A stretch of DNA of 64,000 bases from Sulfurifustis variabilis (GCF_002355415.1 NZ_AP014936.1:558001-622000); one strand, 5' to 3'. Numbered from the stretch's first letter, positions 18,601 through 26,886 are shown. A program made the numbers and translations. The notes: generated by a model not told the origin, from the letters alone.

Positions 18601-20245
18601 CCGGCGCCTGGCGCCGCAGCGCGCGCTCGACCGCGCGGCGACGGAGGGCGTGTACGAGAGCGAGGGCTGGCGCGTGCGCAAGGACGGCTCGCGTTTCTGG
18701 GCGAACGCCACCATCACCGCCCTGCGCGACGCGAACGGCACGCTCCGCGGCTTCGTGAAAGTGACGCGCGACATCACCGAGCGCCGGGAGGCGGAGGAGC
18801 GGCTGCGCGAGAGCGAGGCACGCCTCGCCCGCGCGCAGGAGTTCTCGCTGCTCATGGTCGCGCACACGGCGCTCGACGGCCGCTGGCTCAAGGTGCCGCC
18901 GATGCTGTGTGCACTGCTGGGCTACACCGAGGAGGAGCTGCTCGCCGGTCGCTTCCGCGACGTGACGCATCCCGACGACTTCGAGGCCGAATGGGCGCTG
19001 TGCCAGCGCCTGATACGCGGCGAGGCGAAATCGTTCGATATCGAAAAGCGGTTCCTGCGGCGGGACGGGAGAGTGATCTGGGTGTACCAGAACACCTCCG
19101 TGGTGCTCGGCCCCGAAGACCGCCCGCTGCACTTCCTCACCTTCGTGCGCGACATCACCGAGCGGCGCGAGGCCGAGGAGCAGCTCAGGAAGAGCGAGCT
19201 CCAGCTTTCCGAGGCCCAGCGCCTGGCGCACCTCGGAAGCTGGGAATGGAACATCGCGGCGGGAAACGTCGAGTGGTCCGAGGAGCTGTACCGCATCTAC
19301 GGCGTGGAGCCCGGCACCCCGGTCACCTTCGAAGCGTATCTCGAGCACGTGCATCCCGACGACCGCGAGCGCGTGCAGGACGTCATCGCCCAGGCGATCC
19401 GCGGGCGCGAGCCGTTCACGATGGAAGAGCGCGTCGTGCGCGCGGACGGGGAGCTGCGCCACCTGCTGAGCCAGGGAGCGCTGATCGTGAACCCGAAAGG
19501 CGAGGTCGCGCGCATGGTCGGCGTTTGCCTCGACATCACCGAGCGCAAACGCGCCGAGGAAAGGGTGCGCGAATACGCCGGGCGCCTGCAGAGCCTCTCG
19601 CTCCGCCTGCTGGAGGCGCAGGAGACGGAGCGCCGTCGCATCGCGCGGGAGCTGCACGACCAGATCGGCCAGGACCTCTCCGTCATCAAGATCAACCTGC
19701 AGACGCTCAAGCGCCTCCCGGGCAGCGCCTCGCTCGGCAGCTATATCGACGAGACCATACGCGTCGTGGAAGGCGTGCTGGCCACCGCGCGCAATCTCTC
19801 GCTCGAGCTGCGGCCTTCCATGCTCGACGACCTCGGCCTCGCGGCGGCCCTGCGCTGGTACCTGGACCGGCAGGCGCAGCGCGCCGGCTTCGCGCTGCAT
19901 TTCGAGGCCGACGCGGCGGAGGAGCGCGTGCCGCCCGCGATCGAGACGGCCTGCTTCCGGCTCGCGCAGGAAGCGGTGACGAACGTGATGCGCCATGCGC
20001 GCGCCTCGCGCGTGGACGTCGAGCTCGCGCTGGACGAGCGCGCGCTGCGCATGCGCATCGCCGACGACGGCGAAGGGTTCGACGTGGAAGCGGCGCGACT
20101 GCGCGCGGCGCGCGGAGAGAGCTTCGGTCTCCTCGGCATGGAGGAGCGCGCCTTGCTCGCCGGGGGTCGTCTGGAAATAATATCGGCCCCCGGTCAGGGG
20201 ACCGAGATACACGTCCACTTCCCGCTCAGCGGAGATAACGAATGA
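12653..20245 (+). CDS. Giant soluble multi-PAS/GAF sensor histidine kinase (NarL-partner type)
   Basis: This 2,530-residue protein has no signal peptide or membrane helix. By eye the order is: an N-terminal PAS-like domain beginning IDWRTTALGPVDRW (about 45-180); PAS modules starting near 200, 325, 445, 580, 710 and 830; a GAF near 1000-1150; PAS near 1180 and 1310; GAF near 1440-1590; PAS near 1640; GAF near 1770-1920; PAS near 1930, 2060 and 2190. A HisKA_3 dimerisation domain follows (RELHDQIGQDL, His about 2335) with an HATPase (N-box Asn about 2444, DDGEGFD, GLLGMEERA). Most PAS modules end in D-I/L-T-E-R-K linkers. The start is uncertain: GTG 12653 gives the longest form, while TTG 12710 has a better ribosome site (GGAAGGA). 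It overlaps its response regulator by ATGA. Confidence 0.93.
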   Translation: MSVPPPLPLHGETPEGHRRLSKPSARIEQQGSRTGCLAGGGEAGARLRAIDWRTTALGPVDRWSASLRAAVAVVLAAPSPMCLAWGANRILLYNDAFAKLRFVAGLDGLGRPANQALGDAGERLAPLLDRVHAFGDAVEHALTGLPDNGDAGQTLRLSPVEGKAGETGGVLLAVLSPRQMDEGSHERRPRNDPAGMRAFGDAMPALIAYVDKDLRYRFNNKEYERWFGVKPAELTGKHVREVIGDAGLEELRPYIDEALAGRPVRYERWVVRADGRRYVAAEYVPDRAEDGSVAGFYVLGNDLTERKESEERLRRREEELHQLADTMPALIADVGPDLRYRFANRAYGEWFRIPPEDIVGRHVRDVIGEDAFETIRAEVDAALNGHSVAYQRWIPYRTGRRFVHAALTARRAADGRTDGFFVLVTDITTRRQMEEALRASEERHRHLMSLLPAAVYTCDAEGRITYFNRRAAELWGREPPIGETDERFCGSYRLWRPDGRPLPHDETPMAVAVREGRGTRNAEVVIERPDASRITVSVNIDPMYDADGRAAGAINVFQDISGIKQVEADLRSREAELRVITNSTPALIAYVDQHRAYRFANTVYEEWFGLAPGQAVGRSVREVLGETAYEQLRDRIDRALAGESVEYETQIPHRSGGVRWVKASYVPDVDESGQVKGFFALVNDITGRKETEEALRRSEEELKLITDTIPALIAYIDRDLRYRFNNLAYENWFGHAREEAYGRHMRDVLGEEAFRAIRPYAERALAGETVRFETWADYRDGGRRYIDATYMPRRAAGGEVDGFFVLVADLTGRKQAEDALRQSEERYRHIFETAEVSIWEEDYSPIEADVAALRGRGEEDLRAYLAAHPDLVDDVFRRVRIVDINANTLALFGAASKEELIASWDRIFVPETRAALIEELTAIIERRTRYSGETVVRNLRGERLDVVFNMVVPVPGDLRRVLITLMDITARRRAEEQSAFLAEVSTILAGSLDYENTLSQIARAAVPRMGDWCAVDIVDENGRFRRLDLVHWDAQRTAAARALMERYPVNADADYGTYRVARQALQSGHPVLASEVSDDLLTAIARDDEHLTHLRAFGFKSYMCVPLIARGRALGVLSLASAESGRRYTPEDLSLAEEIARRAGIAVDNARLYQEAQQELKRRRATEQALRDSRERLRLALGAGRMGTWSFELVPEERVVWSRELQALVGFDAGEFPGTLDAFLEAVAPEDRERIARLLEQARAGVGGNEIEAEFRVHRRDGGMLWMVARGRVYLDPDGRPVRIAGIAIDVTERKQAEQALEESQRRLHAIFTNALDAILLLDDAGRCIETNPAAVGLLGYSREELLGIDVPALTPEELRPRAAEMWNALLAAGEQAGEQELVRKDGRRVTVSYHAVARLLPGLHLFILTDITDRKAAEALLEVRVRQQQAVGRLGRAALETDDLQTVFDMAVDLVAQTLDADYCKVLELLPDGNELRLRAGVGWKDGLVGRATVGTELGSQAGHTLLSKTPVIVDDLRSETRFQGPQLLHDHDVVSGMSVTIMDSRERPFGVLGVHTRAFRRFSPEDVSFLEAVSHVLSAAIQRHRAMDEIQQARTDLERRVEERTTELARLNQSLRDEIVERMGVEAALRDSEAQYRLLFERNPLPAWVFDLDTHEILAANETAVWKYGYTREDLLRMRVDELHPPEDLEGPLDYTERFPPETAYMGAWRHRKHDDTVVDVELFAYEVLFRGRWARLVLANDITERKRAEQEVRVLESIARAISEAVDLDEALHAVLYHVCQTTGWVLGEAWVPAADGTRFVKSPAWYGAADEFGPFVAQSAGAQFRPAEDMVGRAWTTRQPVWVPDVTVDVNFLRGEGARAAGLRSGMAFPVVAGAEVVAVLAFFLKEERREDEQLIKLVATVAAHVGLAIQRKRAEERLRESEERFRWLVEGAHDYGLYMLDPDGRIASWNRGAQRLKGYVEEEVLGRYYSMFYTEEDIRRLAPQRALDRAATEGVYESEGWRVRKDGSRFWANATITALRDANGTLRGFVKVTRDITERREAEERLRESEARLARAQEFSLLMVAHTALDGRWLKVPPMLCALLGYTEEELLAGRFRDVTHPDDFEAEWALCQRLIRGEAKSFDIEKRFLRRDGRVIWVYQNTSVVLGPEDRPLHFLTFVRDITERREAEEQLRKSELQLSEAQRLAHLGSWEWNIAAGNVEWSEELYRIYGVEPGTPVTFEAYLEHVHPDDRERVQDVIAQAIRGREPFTMEERVVRADGELRHLLSQGALIVNPKGEVARMVGVCLDITERKRAEERVREYAGRLQSLSLRLLEAQETERRRIARELHDQIGQDLSVIKINLQTLKRLPGSASLGSYIDETIRVVEGVLATARNLSLELRPSMLDDLGLAAALRWYLDRQAQRAGFALHFEADAAEERVPPAIETACFRLAQEAVTNVMRHARASRVDVELALDERALRMRIADDGEGFDVEAARLRAARGESFGLLGMEERALLAGGRLEIISAPGQGTEIHVHFPLSGDNE

Positions 20246-20895
20246 AACCCATCCGCGTAGTGCTCGCCGACGACCACAGCCTGTTCCGCGCGGGCATACA
20301 GGCGCTGCTCACCCAGATCGAAGGCGTGGAAGTGGTCGGCGAAGCCGACAACGGGCGAGCCGCGCTCGACATGATCCGATCCCGCACGCCCGACGTGGTC
20401 TTGATGGACATCGCCATGCCGGAGATGAACGGCCTCGAGACCGCGGCACGCGCCTCCAAGGAATGCCCTAACTGCAAGGTGATCATGCTGTCGATGCACG
20501 CGGGCGAGGAGTACGTCATGCAGGCGCTTCGGGCGGGTGCGTCGGGCTACCTGCTGAAGGACGCCGCAACGTCCGAGCTCGAGCTCGCCGTCCGTGCGGT
20601 GGCGCGCGGCGAGACGTACCTGACGCCGACCATTTCCAAGCGCGTGATCGACGATTACCTCATGCGCACCACGGGTACGCACGGCCCGCTCGATCAGCTG
20701 ACCAAGCGTCAGCGCGAGATCCTGCAGCTCATCGCCAAGGGATACACCTCCAAGGAGATGGCGCAGATGCTGAACCTCAGCCCCAAGACGATCGAGACGC
20801 ACCGCACGCAGCTCATGAAGCAACTTGACATCCACGATGTCGCCGGCCTCGTGCGCTACGCGATCCGGGTGGGGCTCGTTACCCTCGACGCCTGA
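20242..20895 (+). CDS. LuxR/NarL-family response regulator
   Basis: The 217-aa regulator has an N-terminal receiver (about 1-120) with the acidic pair in LADDHSLF, the phospho-acceptor Asp in VVLMDIAMPEMNG and the Lys in YLLKDA. A C-terminal LuxR-type HTH follows (about 150-215): LTKRQREILQLIAKGYTSKE then LNLSPKTIETHRTQLMKQL. The start overlaps the giant kinase stop by ATGA, and HisKA_3 kinases pair with NarL-type regulators, so this is its likely partner. The target promoters are unknown. Confidence 0.95.
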   Translation: MKPIRVVLADDHSLFRAGIQALLTQIEGVEVVGEADNGRAALDMIRSRTPDVVLMDIAMPEMNGLETAARASKECPNCKVIMLSMHAGEEYVMQALRAGASGYLLKDAATSELELAVRAVARGETYLTPTISKRVIDDYLMRTTGTHGPLDQLTKRQREILQLIAKGYTSKEMAQMLNLSPKTIETHRTQLMKQLDIHDVAGLVRYAIRVGLVTLDA

Positions 20896-20911
20896 ACGGT
20901 TCCCCCCGACC

Positions 20912-20941
20912 GAGCCCGACCCTCCCCGCGGTCTCGGGCTC
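20912..20941 (+). terminator. Possible weak terminator hairpin
   Basis: GAGCCCGA (20912-20919) pairs with TCGGGCTC (20934-20941) just after the LuxR-type regulator. Only TTTT follows, a few bases later, so termination is uncertain. Confidence 0.35.
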
Positions 20942-21093
20942 AGGGTTTTCCCTGATCCCCTCTCGGGAAACCCCCGATCCGGCAGGCCGCTTCCCCCGGT
21001 AATATCGCCGGGCATTTTCCCGGTTACGCCTCCTCGATGCGCCCTGCTAGCTTTCGGTGCGGGGTGCCTTTTGGCCTCAACGAAGGAGGGGTC

Positions 21094-21162
21094 GTGCTGG
21101 AGAAAAGGCCAGGCAGCAGCAGTGGCGCGCGCGGTTGGGCGGAATGCGCGTACTCCTGGTAG
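21094..21162 (+). CDS. Possible 22-residue leader ORF overlapping the receiver gene
   Basis: The strongest ribosome site of the region, AAGGAGGGG (21083-21091), precedes a GTG at 21094 that opens a 22-codon frame ending TAG at 21160-21162. This frame runs through the ATG (21144) of the receiver gene in another frame. It may serve translational coupling rather than make a functional peptide. The peptide (rich in Ser, Gly, Arg and Trp) is not recognised. Confidence 0.25.
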   Translation: MLEKRPGSSSGARGWAECAYSW

Positions 21163-21521
21163 ACGACAACAGCCAGTTTGCCTCGGCCGCAACGCGGTTT
21201 CTGTCGCTCATCGGACAGCTCCACGTGGTCGGCTATGCCCGTTCGGGGCGCGAAGCACTGGAACAGGTGAACCGGCTCCAGCCCGATCTCGTGCTCATGG
21301 ACGTGATGATGCCGGACATGGACGGTCTCGAGGCGACGCGGCACCTGAAGGAGTCGCACGCCTCGGCGCGGATCGTGATCCTGACCCTGCACGACAGCGC
21401 GGAGTATCGCGCCAGGGCGCGGGAGGTGGGGGCCGACGCGTTCGTGAGCAAGGAGGAGTTCGGCACCGCGCTCCTCGACGTCATCGACCGCCTCGGGCTG
21501 GGGGAGGAGTCCGCGCAATGA
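21144..21521 (+). CDS. Stand-alone receiver-domain response regulator
   Basis: The 125-residue protein is a single CheY-like receiver: acidic pair in LLVDDNSQ, phospho-acceptor Asp in LVLMDVMMPDMDG, Thr in VILTLHD and Lys in FVSKEEF. There is no output domain, so it acts through protein contact or as a phosphate relay. ATG 21144 puts the first beta strand at the very N-terminus, as expected. It lies between the LuxR-type regulator and the TonB-dependent receptor gene. Its kinase could be either kinase in this block. Confidence 0.88.
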   Translation: MRVLLVDDNSQFASAATRFLSLIGQLHVVGYARSGREALEQVNRLQPDLVLMDVMMPDMDGLEATRHLKESHASARIVILTLHDSAEYRARAREVGADAFVSKEEFGTALLDVIDRLGLGEESAQ

Positions 21522-21600
21522 AAGGTGCGGCGTTCCCTGCTGTGGAAAGACGACATTAGACAGCCGGCATTCGAGAACCGGGCAACACCAGGGATAACTC

Positions 21601-23520
21601 ATGGCTCTACCCCCATCCGGCCGCGGTCCGGGTATCGCGGCGCGCCTGCTGCTCGCGTGCCTCGCGCCGCTCCTGCCCGCCCTCGCCGCGGGACAATCCC
21701 TCGACCTCGACATAAGGCGCCTCACGCTCGAGGAGCTCATGGACATCGACGTGTACAGCGTATCCCGCAAGCTCGAGCGGGTGCGCGGCACGGCCGCCGC
21801 GGTCTACGTGCTGACGTCGGAGGACATCCGCCGGTCGCGCGCCACCAGCCTCCCGGAGGCGCTCCGGCTGGTGCCCGGGGTGCAGGTTGCGCGTCTCGAC
21901 GCGAACAAGTACGCCATCGGCATACGGGGCATGAACGCACGCACCTCCAACAAGCTCCTCGTGATGATCGACGGCCGCACGATCTATGACCCGTTGTTCT
22001 CCGGGGTGTTATGGGAGGCGCGCGATGTCATGCTAGAGGACGTCGAGCGCATCGAGGTGATCCGCGGACCCGGCGGAACGCTGTGGGGTTCCAATGCCGT
22101 CAACGGCGTGATCAACGTCATCACCAGGAGCGCGCGCGACACGCAGGGAGGGCTCGTCGCGGTCGGGGCCGGAACCGAAGAGCGCGCCTTCGGGGCCGCC
22201 CGCTACGGCTGGAAGCCGGGCGAACGCAGCGCCGCACGCGTGTACGCCCAGGGCAACCGCCGCGACGAAAGCTTCGCATCGACGGGGGAGGCGTTCGACG
22301 ATTCGCAAAGGCGGCGCGGCGGTTTTCGTGTCGACTGGGAGCCGACCGGACGGGATCGGCTGCGCTTCTCGGGGGACGTGTACCGTGCGACCGCCGGCGA
22401 GGCGTTGCCGGCGCCGGTCGATTCGCAGGACGTGGAGCATCAAGGGGGGAACATCGTGGCGGCGTGGACCCGATCGCTGGGGGAGGGCTCGGAGCTCCGA
22501 CTCCGGTTCTACTACGATCGCGCGGAGATCGACAATCTGTACCTGGGCGAGGAACGCGACACGCTCGATTTCGAGACGCAGCACCGGTTCCGCATGTCTC
22601 CGCGACAGGAGCTCACGTGGGGCGTAGGACATCGCCAGAGCCGCGACGACATTCGCAGCAGCTCCGCGATCGCGATTGCGCCCGCCGAGCGCACCTTGCA
22701 ATGGACCAATGTGTACGCGCAGGACGCCGTCGCGCTCGTGCCCGGACGCTGGCGCCTGGTGCTCGGAACCAAGGTGGAGGAAAACGAGTACACCGGGGCC
22801 GAATGGCAGCCGAGCGTGCGAATCGCGCACACGCCGGACGACAAGCGCACGTACTGGGCTTCGGTGTCGCGCGCGGTCCGCACGCCGTCCCGTTTCGAAG
22901 CCGATCAGGTGGCGGGGACGGTGCGCATCGGCGAGAACTTCGGCGTGGAGAAGCTGGTGGCGTACGAGGCCGGTTACCGCGCCCAGCCCGACCGCTTCTG
23001 GTCGTGGGACGTCGCGTTCTTCTACAACGTTTACGACGAGCTGTTGACGCTGGAGCCGAGCGGCCTCCTCGCCAACGGCATGCAGGGCGAGACCTACGGC
23101 CTCGAGCTGACGGGGCGCTGGCAGGTACGCCCCGACGTCCGGTTGGAGGCGATATACGGCTATCTCGGCCAGGATCTCGAGCTGGAGGAGGGCAGCGGCG
23201 CCACGACGTGGCCGGCGCGCACCGAGCGCCTCAACCCGAAGCACGCCTTCTCGCTCCACGGCGCCTTCGACATCGCCCGGAACGTCGAGATCGACGCGAC
23301 CTTGCGCTTCGTGGACGAGCTGCCGGGGATCGAGGTGCCCGGCTTCACGGGCGACATCGCGGCCTACACGGAGCTCGACCTCGGCGTCGGGTGGCACGCG
23401 CGCCGCGACCTGGAGCTCTCGCTCGTCGGCCAGAACCTGCTCGATCCGCACCACCCGGAGCATTCGCTCGCGACCGAGGTGCAGCGCGGCGTGTACGGAA
23501 AAGTGACATGGCGATTCTGA
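21601..23520 (+). CDS. TonB-dependent outer-membrane receptor
   Basis: The 639-residue protein begins with a signal peptide (hydrophobic AARLLLACLAPLLPALAAG, cleavage near residue 31). A plug domain follows (about 55-165) with the typical SLPEALRLVPGVQVAR and IEVIRGPGGTLWGSNAVNGV, and then a beta barrel rich in alternating aromatic and charged strands ending with aromatic Phe (KVTWRF). A TonB-box-like LTLEELMDIDVYSV lies just after the signal. The ligand cannot be inferred. Its neighbours are a YfiR-like periplasmic protein and a membrane kinase, a grouping that suggests sensing rather than only uptake. Confidence 0.92.
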   Translation: MALPPSGRGPGIAARLLLACLAPLLPALAAGQSLDLDIRRLTLEELMDIDVYSVSRKLERVRGTAAAVYVLTSEDIRRSRATSLPEALRLVPGVQVARLDANKYAIGIRGMNARTSNKLLVMIDGRTIYDPLFSGVLWEARDVMLEDVERIEVIRGPGGTLWGSNAVNGVINVITRSARDTQGGLVAVGAGTEERAFGAARYGWKPGERSAARVYAQGNRRDESFASTGEAFDDSQRRRGGFRVDWEPTGRDRLRFSGDVYRATAGEALPAPVDSQDVEHQGGNIVAAWTRSLGEGSELRLRFYYDRAEIDNLYLGEERDTLDFETQHRFRMSPRQELTWGVGHRQSRDDIRSSSAIAIAPAERTLQWTNVYAQDAVALVPGRWRLVLGTKVEENEYTGAEWQPSVRIAHTPDDKRTYWASVSRAVRTPSRFEADQVAGTVRIGENFGVEKLVAYEAGYRAQPDRFWSWDVAFFYNVYDELLTLEPSGLLANGMQGETYGLELTGRWQVRPDVRLEAIYGYLGQDLELEEGSGATTWPARTERLNPKHAFSLHGAFDIARNVEIDATLRFVDELPGIEVPGFTGDIAAYTELDLGVGWHARRDLELSLVGQNLLDPHHPEHSLATEVQRGVYGKVTWRF

Positions 23521-23599
23521 GATGGCGTTTGCTGCGCGGCCGTTGCAGGGAGCGTGACGGGGCTCGCACAAGAACAACCGCAAAGGAGGCCGGCGACGG

Positions 23600-24151
23600 G
23601 TGCCAGGCATGGATAGGAAGAGAGGCGGTGGTGTCTATTCCGCGGTAGCCGCGTTCGCGCTCGTGCTGGCGGGCGCCGCGGCCGCGGAGCCCCCGCCGCT
23701 GGAGTACCAGGCGAAGGCGTCCTTTGTCTACAACTTCATCCAGTTCACCGACTGGCCGGACGACGTGTTCAGCGGCAACAACAGCTTCAATCTCTGCGTA
23801 CTCGGGCCCGACTCGTTCGGGCGGGCGCTCGACGCGCTCGCCGGCGAGCCGGCCACGGGGCACCCGATCGAGATCAAGCGCCTCGCGCGCGCCGAGACGG
23901 TCGCCGACGCGGGGTGTCACCTCGTGTTCGTGAGCGCGGCGCACCGTCCGAGCGTCGAGTTGCTGAAAAGCGTATCGGGACACGGCGTGCTCACCGTGGG
24001 CGAGGCCTCCGGCTTCACCGCGCTCGGCGGCGTCATCAACCTGTTCGAGGAGCGCGGGCGGCTGCGCTTCGAGGTCAACCGGCACGCCGCCCAGCGGGCC
24101 GGGCTGCAACTGAGCTCGCGTTTGCTCGAGCTCGCCGCGGAGCCCCGATGA
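23600..24151 (+). CDS. YfiR-like periplasmic protein (DUF4154)
   Basis: The 183-aa product has a signal peptide (SAVAAFALVLAGAAAAE) and then the DUF4154/YfiR pattern: EYQAKASFVYNFIQFTDWPDD at the start of the mature part, CVLGPDSFG, and GVLTVGEASGFTALGGVINLFEERGRLRFEVN near the end. In Pseudomonas, YfiR is a periplasmic repressor of the diguanylate cyclase YfiN; members next to TonB receptors and kinases are widespread. GTG 23600 is used because AAGGAGG lies at 23583-23589; ATG 23609 is possible. The stop overlaps the kinase start by ATGA. Confidence 0.88.
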   Translation: MPGMDRKRGGGVYSAVAAFALVLAGAAAAEPPPLEYQAKASFVYNFIQFTDWPDDVFSGNNSFNLCVLGPDSFGRALDALAGEPATGHPIEIKRLARAETVADAGCHLVFVSAAHRPSVELLKSVSGHGVLTVGEASGFTALGGVINLFEERGRLRFEVNRHAAQRAGLQLSSRLLELAAEPR

Positions 24152-26886
24152 GCGCGATCGCCGCCGTGGCGCCGAGACGGCCGTTGGGTACGCGTTCCAT
24201 CCGGTTCAAGCTCGTGGCCGTCATGCTCGGGGTGGCCGCGCTCACCCTCGCGCTCGCCGGCGCGGGGATCCTGGTCTACGCCCGGACCAGCTTCGACCGC
24301 CAGATGGCGCAGCAGCTCCAGACGCTCGCGGACGTGATCGCGCTGAACAGCACCGGCGCCCTCGCGTTCGGGGACGCGAAGGTGGCCACCGAAACGCTGT
24401 CGGCCTTGCGCGGAGACGCGCAGGTGCGCGCGGCGGCGCTCTACCTTGCCGAGGGCCGGCTCTTCGCGAGTTACGCGAGAGAGCCGGGAACGGTCGAGGT
24501 GCCCGACCGTCTGGACCTGCTGCCTTACTATGAGCACGCGGGCGACCGCGTCGTGCTGACCGATCTCGTCATGCTGAAGGATCGTCCGCTGGGCGCGCTC
24601 TATCTGGTCGCCGATACCACGCAATGGGACGAGATCTGGCACGGCTACACCGGGATACTCGTCGCCCTGTTCCTCGCCGTGCTCACGGTCGGTCTCCTGC
24701 TCTCCGTCTGGCTCCAGCGGCTGTTCAGCCGGCCGGTGCTCGACCTCGCGGGCCTCATGCACCGCATCGGGCGCGAGCGCGACTACACCCTCCGGGCCGG
24801 AAAATTCGCCGATGACGAGATCGGCGCGCTGGTCGACGGGTTCAACGACATGGTCGCGCAAATCGAGCGGCGGCGCCTGGAGGTCGAGCAGGCGCGCGCG
24901 GAGCTCGAGAGCCGGATCGTCGAGCTGAACGTCGAGATGGCCGAGCGCGAGCGGGCCGAGCAGGCGCTCCGGCGGAGCGAGGAGCGAGAGCGGGCCCACG
25001 CCGCCGAGCTGCAAAGCGTGATGGAGGCCGTGCCGGCGGTGGTGTTCGTCGCGCGCGACCCCGAATGCCAAATCGTCACCGCCAACCGCGCCGGTTACGA
25101 GTTGCTCGGTCTGCCTCCCGGGTCCAACGTCTCGAGGACGCCTTCGCCGGGAGCGGCGCCCCCGCCGTTCCGGGTGCTGCACGACGGCCGGGAGCTCCCT
25201 TCCGGTGAGCTGCCCGTGCAGCGCGCCGCCCGGACCGGGTCGGAGATCCGGAACTTCGAGCTCGAGGTCGCGCTCCCCGGCGGGAAACGGCACGTGCTTC
25301 TGGGAAGCGCCGTGCCGCTGCTCGGTCCCGACCGCAGGCCGCGCGGCGCCGTCGCGGTGTTCGTCGATATCGCCGAACGCAAGCGGGCCGAGGAGGCCCT
25401 GCGCGCGAGCGAGGAACGTTACCGGACACTCGTGTCCGCGACGACCTCGGTCGTCTGGACGACCGACCCGGCCGGCCGTTTCGTCGAGCCGCAGCCCGGC
25501 TGGCAGGCCTACACCGGACAGACCTGGGACGAGTACCGCGGGCTCGGCTGGCAGGAGGCGCTGCATGCCGACGACCGCGAGCGCGTCCTCGCGGCCTGGA
25601 AGCGCGCGGTCGAAACCGGCGAGGGTTACGAGTCGGAAACCCGGCTCTGGCACGCCCCGAGCGGGCGGTATCGGTACGTCGCCGCCCGCGCCGCGGCGCT
25701 GCGCGACCAGGCCGGCGGAATCCGCGAATGGATCGGCACCTTCTCCGACATCGACGACCGCAAGCGCGCCGAGGAGCAGTTCCGTCTCGCGGTGGAGGCC
25801 GCGCCGAACGCCATGGTCATGATCGATCAGGACGGCCGGATCCTGCTCGCCAATCGTGAGCTGGAGGCGCTCTTCGGATACGAACGCGAGGAGGTCATCG
25901 GCCAGCCGGTCGAGCTGCTGGTGCCCGAACGCTCCCGCGCGCTGCACCCGGATCAGCGCCGCGGCTTCTTCGCCGATCCGCGCGCCCGCACGATGGGCGC
26001 GGGACGCGAGCTCTACGGGCGCCGCAAGGATGGCCGGCAGGTCCCGGTCGAGATCGGGCTCAATCCGATCGTGACCAACGAGGGCGTGCTCTGCCTCGCT
26101 TCCATCATCGACATCACCGAACGCAAGCGCGCGGAGCAGGAGTTCCGGCGCTACACCGAGGAGCTCAAGCGCAGCAATCGCGAGCTCGCGCAATTCGCCT
26201 ACGTCGCCTCGCACGACCTCCAGGAGCCGCTGCGCGCCATCTCGGGATGCGTCCAGCTGCTTCAGCAGCGCTACCGCGGCAAGCTCGACCAGCGCGCCGA
26301 CGAGCTCATCGAGCACGCGGTCAGCGGCGCCGTCCGCATGCAGACGCTGATCAACGACCTGCTCGCTTACTCGCGCGTCGATTCGCGCGCCCGGCCGTTC
26401 GAGCGCTGCGACCTCGGTCAGCCGCTCGCGCAGGCGCTCGCGAACCTGCAGCTCGCGATCGCCGAGAGCGGGGCGACGGTCACGTCGGACGACATGCCCG
26501 TCATCACCGGGGATCCCGTGCAGATCACACAGCTCCTGCAGAACCTCATCGGAAACGCCATCAAGTTCCGCGGCGATCAGCCCCCGCGCGTGCACGTCGG
26601 CGTCGACCGCAAGGGCGAGCGGGTGCTCTTCTATGTCCGCGACAACGGCATAGGTATCGAGCCGCAGTACTTCGAGCGCATCTTCGGCGTGTTCCAGCGG
26701 CTGCACACGCGTACTCATTATCCGGGCACGGGGATCGGGCTGGCCATCTGCCGTAAGATCGTCGAACGGCACCACGGCCGGATCTGGGTCGAGTCGGCGG
26801 GAGGCAAGGGTTCCACGTTCTACTTCACCCTCCAGGCGGGAAGCGCGCAGGATGAGCAACCGGGGCAGTATCGGCATGGCGGATAG
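24148..26886 (+). CDS. Membrane CHASE8-HAMP-PAS3 sensor histidine kinase
   Basis: The 912-aa kinase has a first membrane helix (about 20-44), a periplasmic CHASE8-like domain (about 45-165, with IALNSTGALAFGD), a second helix (about 168-190) and HAMP (about 190-245). Three PAS domains follow (about 285-410, 420-540, 545-660), then a HisKA of the phytochrome-like type (YVASHDLQEPLRAI, His 689). The HATPase has N-box NLIGNAIKFRG, DNGIGIE and GTGIGLAICRKIV. It overlaps the YfiR-like gene by ATGA and the next receiver by up to 35 bases, so the three are very probably one operon. Confidence 0.94.
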   Translation: MSAIAAVAPRRPLGTRSIRFKLVAVMLGVAALTLALAGAGILVYARTSFDRQMAQQLQTLADVIALNSTGALAFGDAKVATETLSALRGDAQVRAAALYLAEGRLFASYAREPGTVEVPDRLDLLPYYEHAGDRVVLTDLVMLKDRPLGALYLVADTTQWDEIWHGYTGILVALFLAVLTVGLLLSVWLQRLFSRPVLDLAGLMHRIGRERDYTLRAGKFADDEIGALVDGFNDMVAQIERRRLEVEQARAELESRIVELNVEMAERERAEQALRRSEERERAHAAELQSVMEAVPAVVFVARDPECQIVTANRAGYELLGLPPGSNVSRTPSPGAAPPPFRVLHDGRELPSGELPVQRAARTGSEIRNFELEVALPGGKRHVLLGSAVPLLGPDRRPRGAVAVFVDIAERKRAEEALRASEERYRTLVSATTSVVWTTDPAGRFVEPQPGWQAYTGQTWDEYRGLGWQEALHADDRERVLAAWKRAVETGEGYESETRLWHAPSGRYRYVAARAAALRDQAGGIREWIGTFSDIDDRKRAEEQFRLAVEAAPNAMVMIDQDGRILLANRELEALFGYEREEVIGQPVELLVPERSRALHPDQRRGFFADPRARTMGAGRELYGRRKDGRQVPVEIGLNPIVTNEGVLCLASIIDITERKRAEQEFRRYTEELKRSNRELAQFAYVASHDLQEPLRAISGCVQLLQQRYRGKLDQRADELIEHAVSGAVRMQTLINDLLAYSRVDSRARPFERCDLGQPLAQALANLQLAIAESGATVTSDDMPVITGDPVQITQLLQNLIGNAIKFRGDQPPRVHVGVDRKGERVLFYVRDNGIGIEPQYFERIFGVFQRLHTRTHYPGTGIGLAICRKIVERHHGRIWVESAGGKGSTFYFTLQAGSAQDEQPGQYRHGG

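Noticed and set aside
14546-20218. Open frame of 1,890 codons on the minus strand
   Set aside because: It lies entirely antisense to the giant kinase, whose domains are clear; long antisense frames are expected in such GC-rich, codon-biased DNA. Its product shows no family motifs and is rich in Arg, His and Ala.
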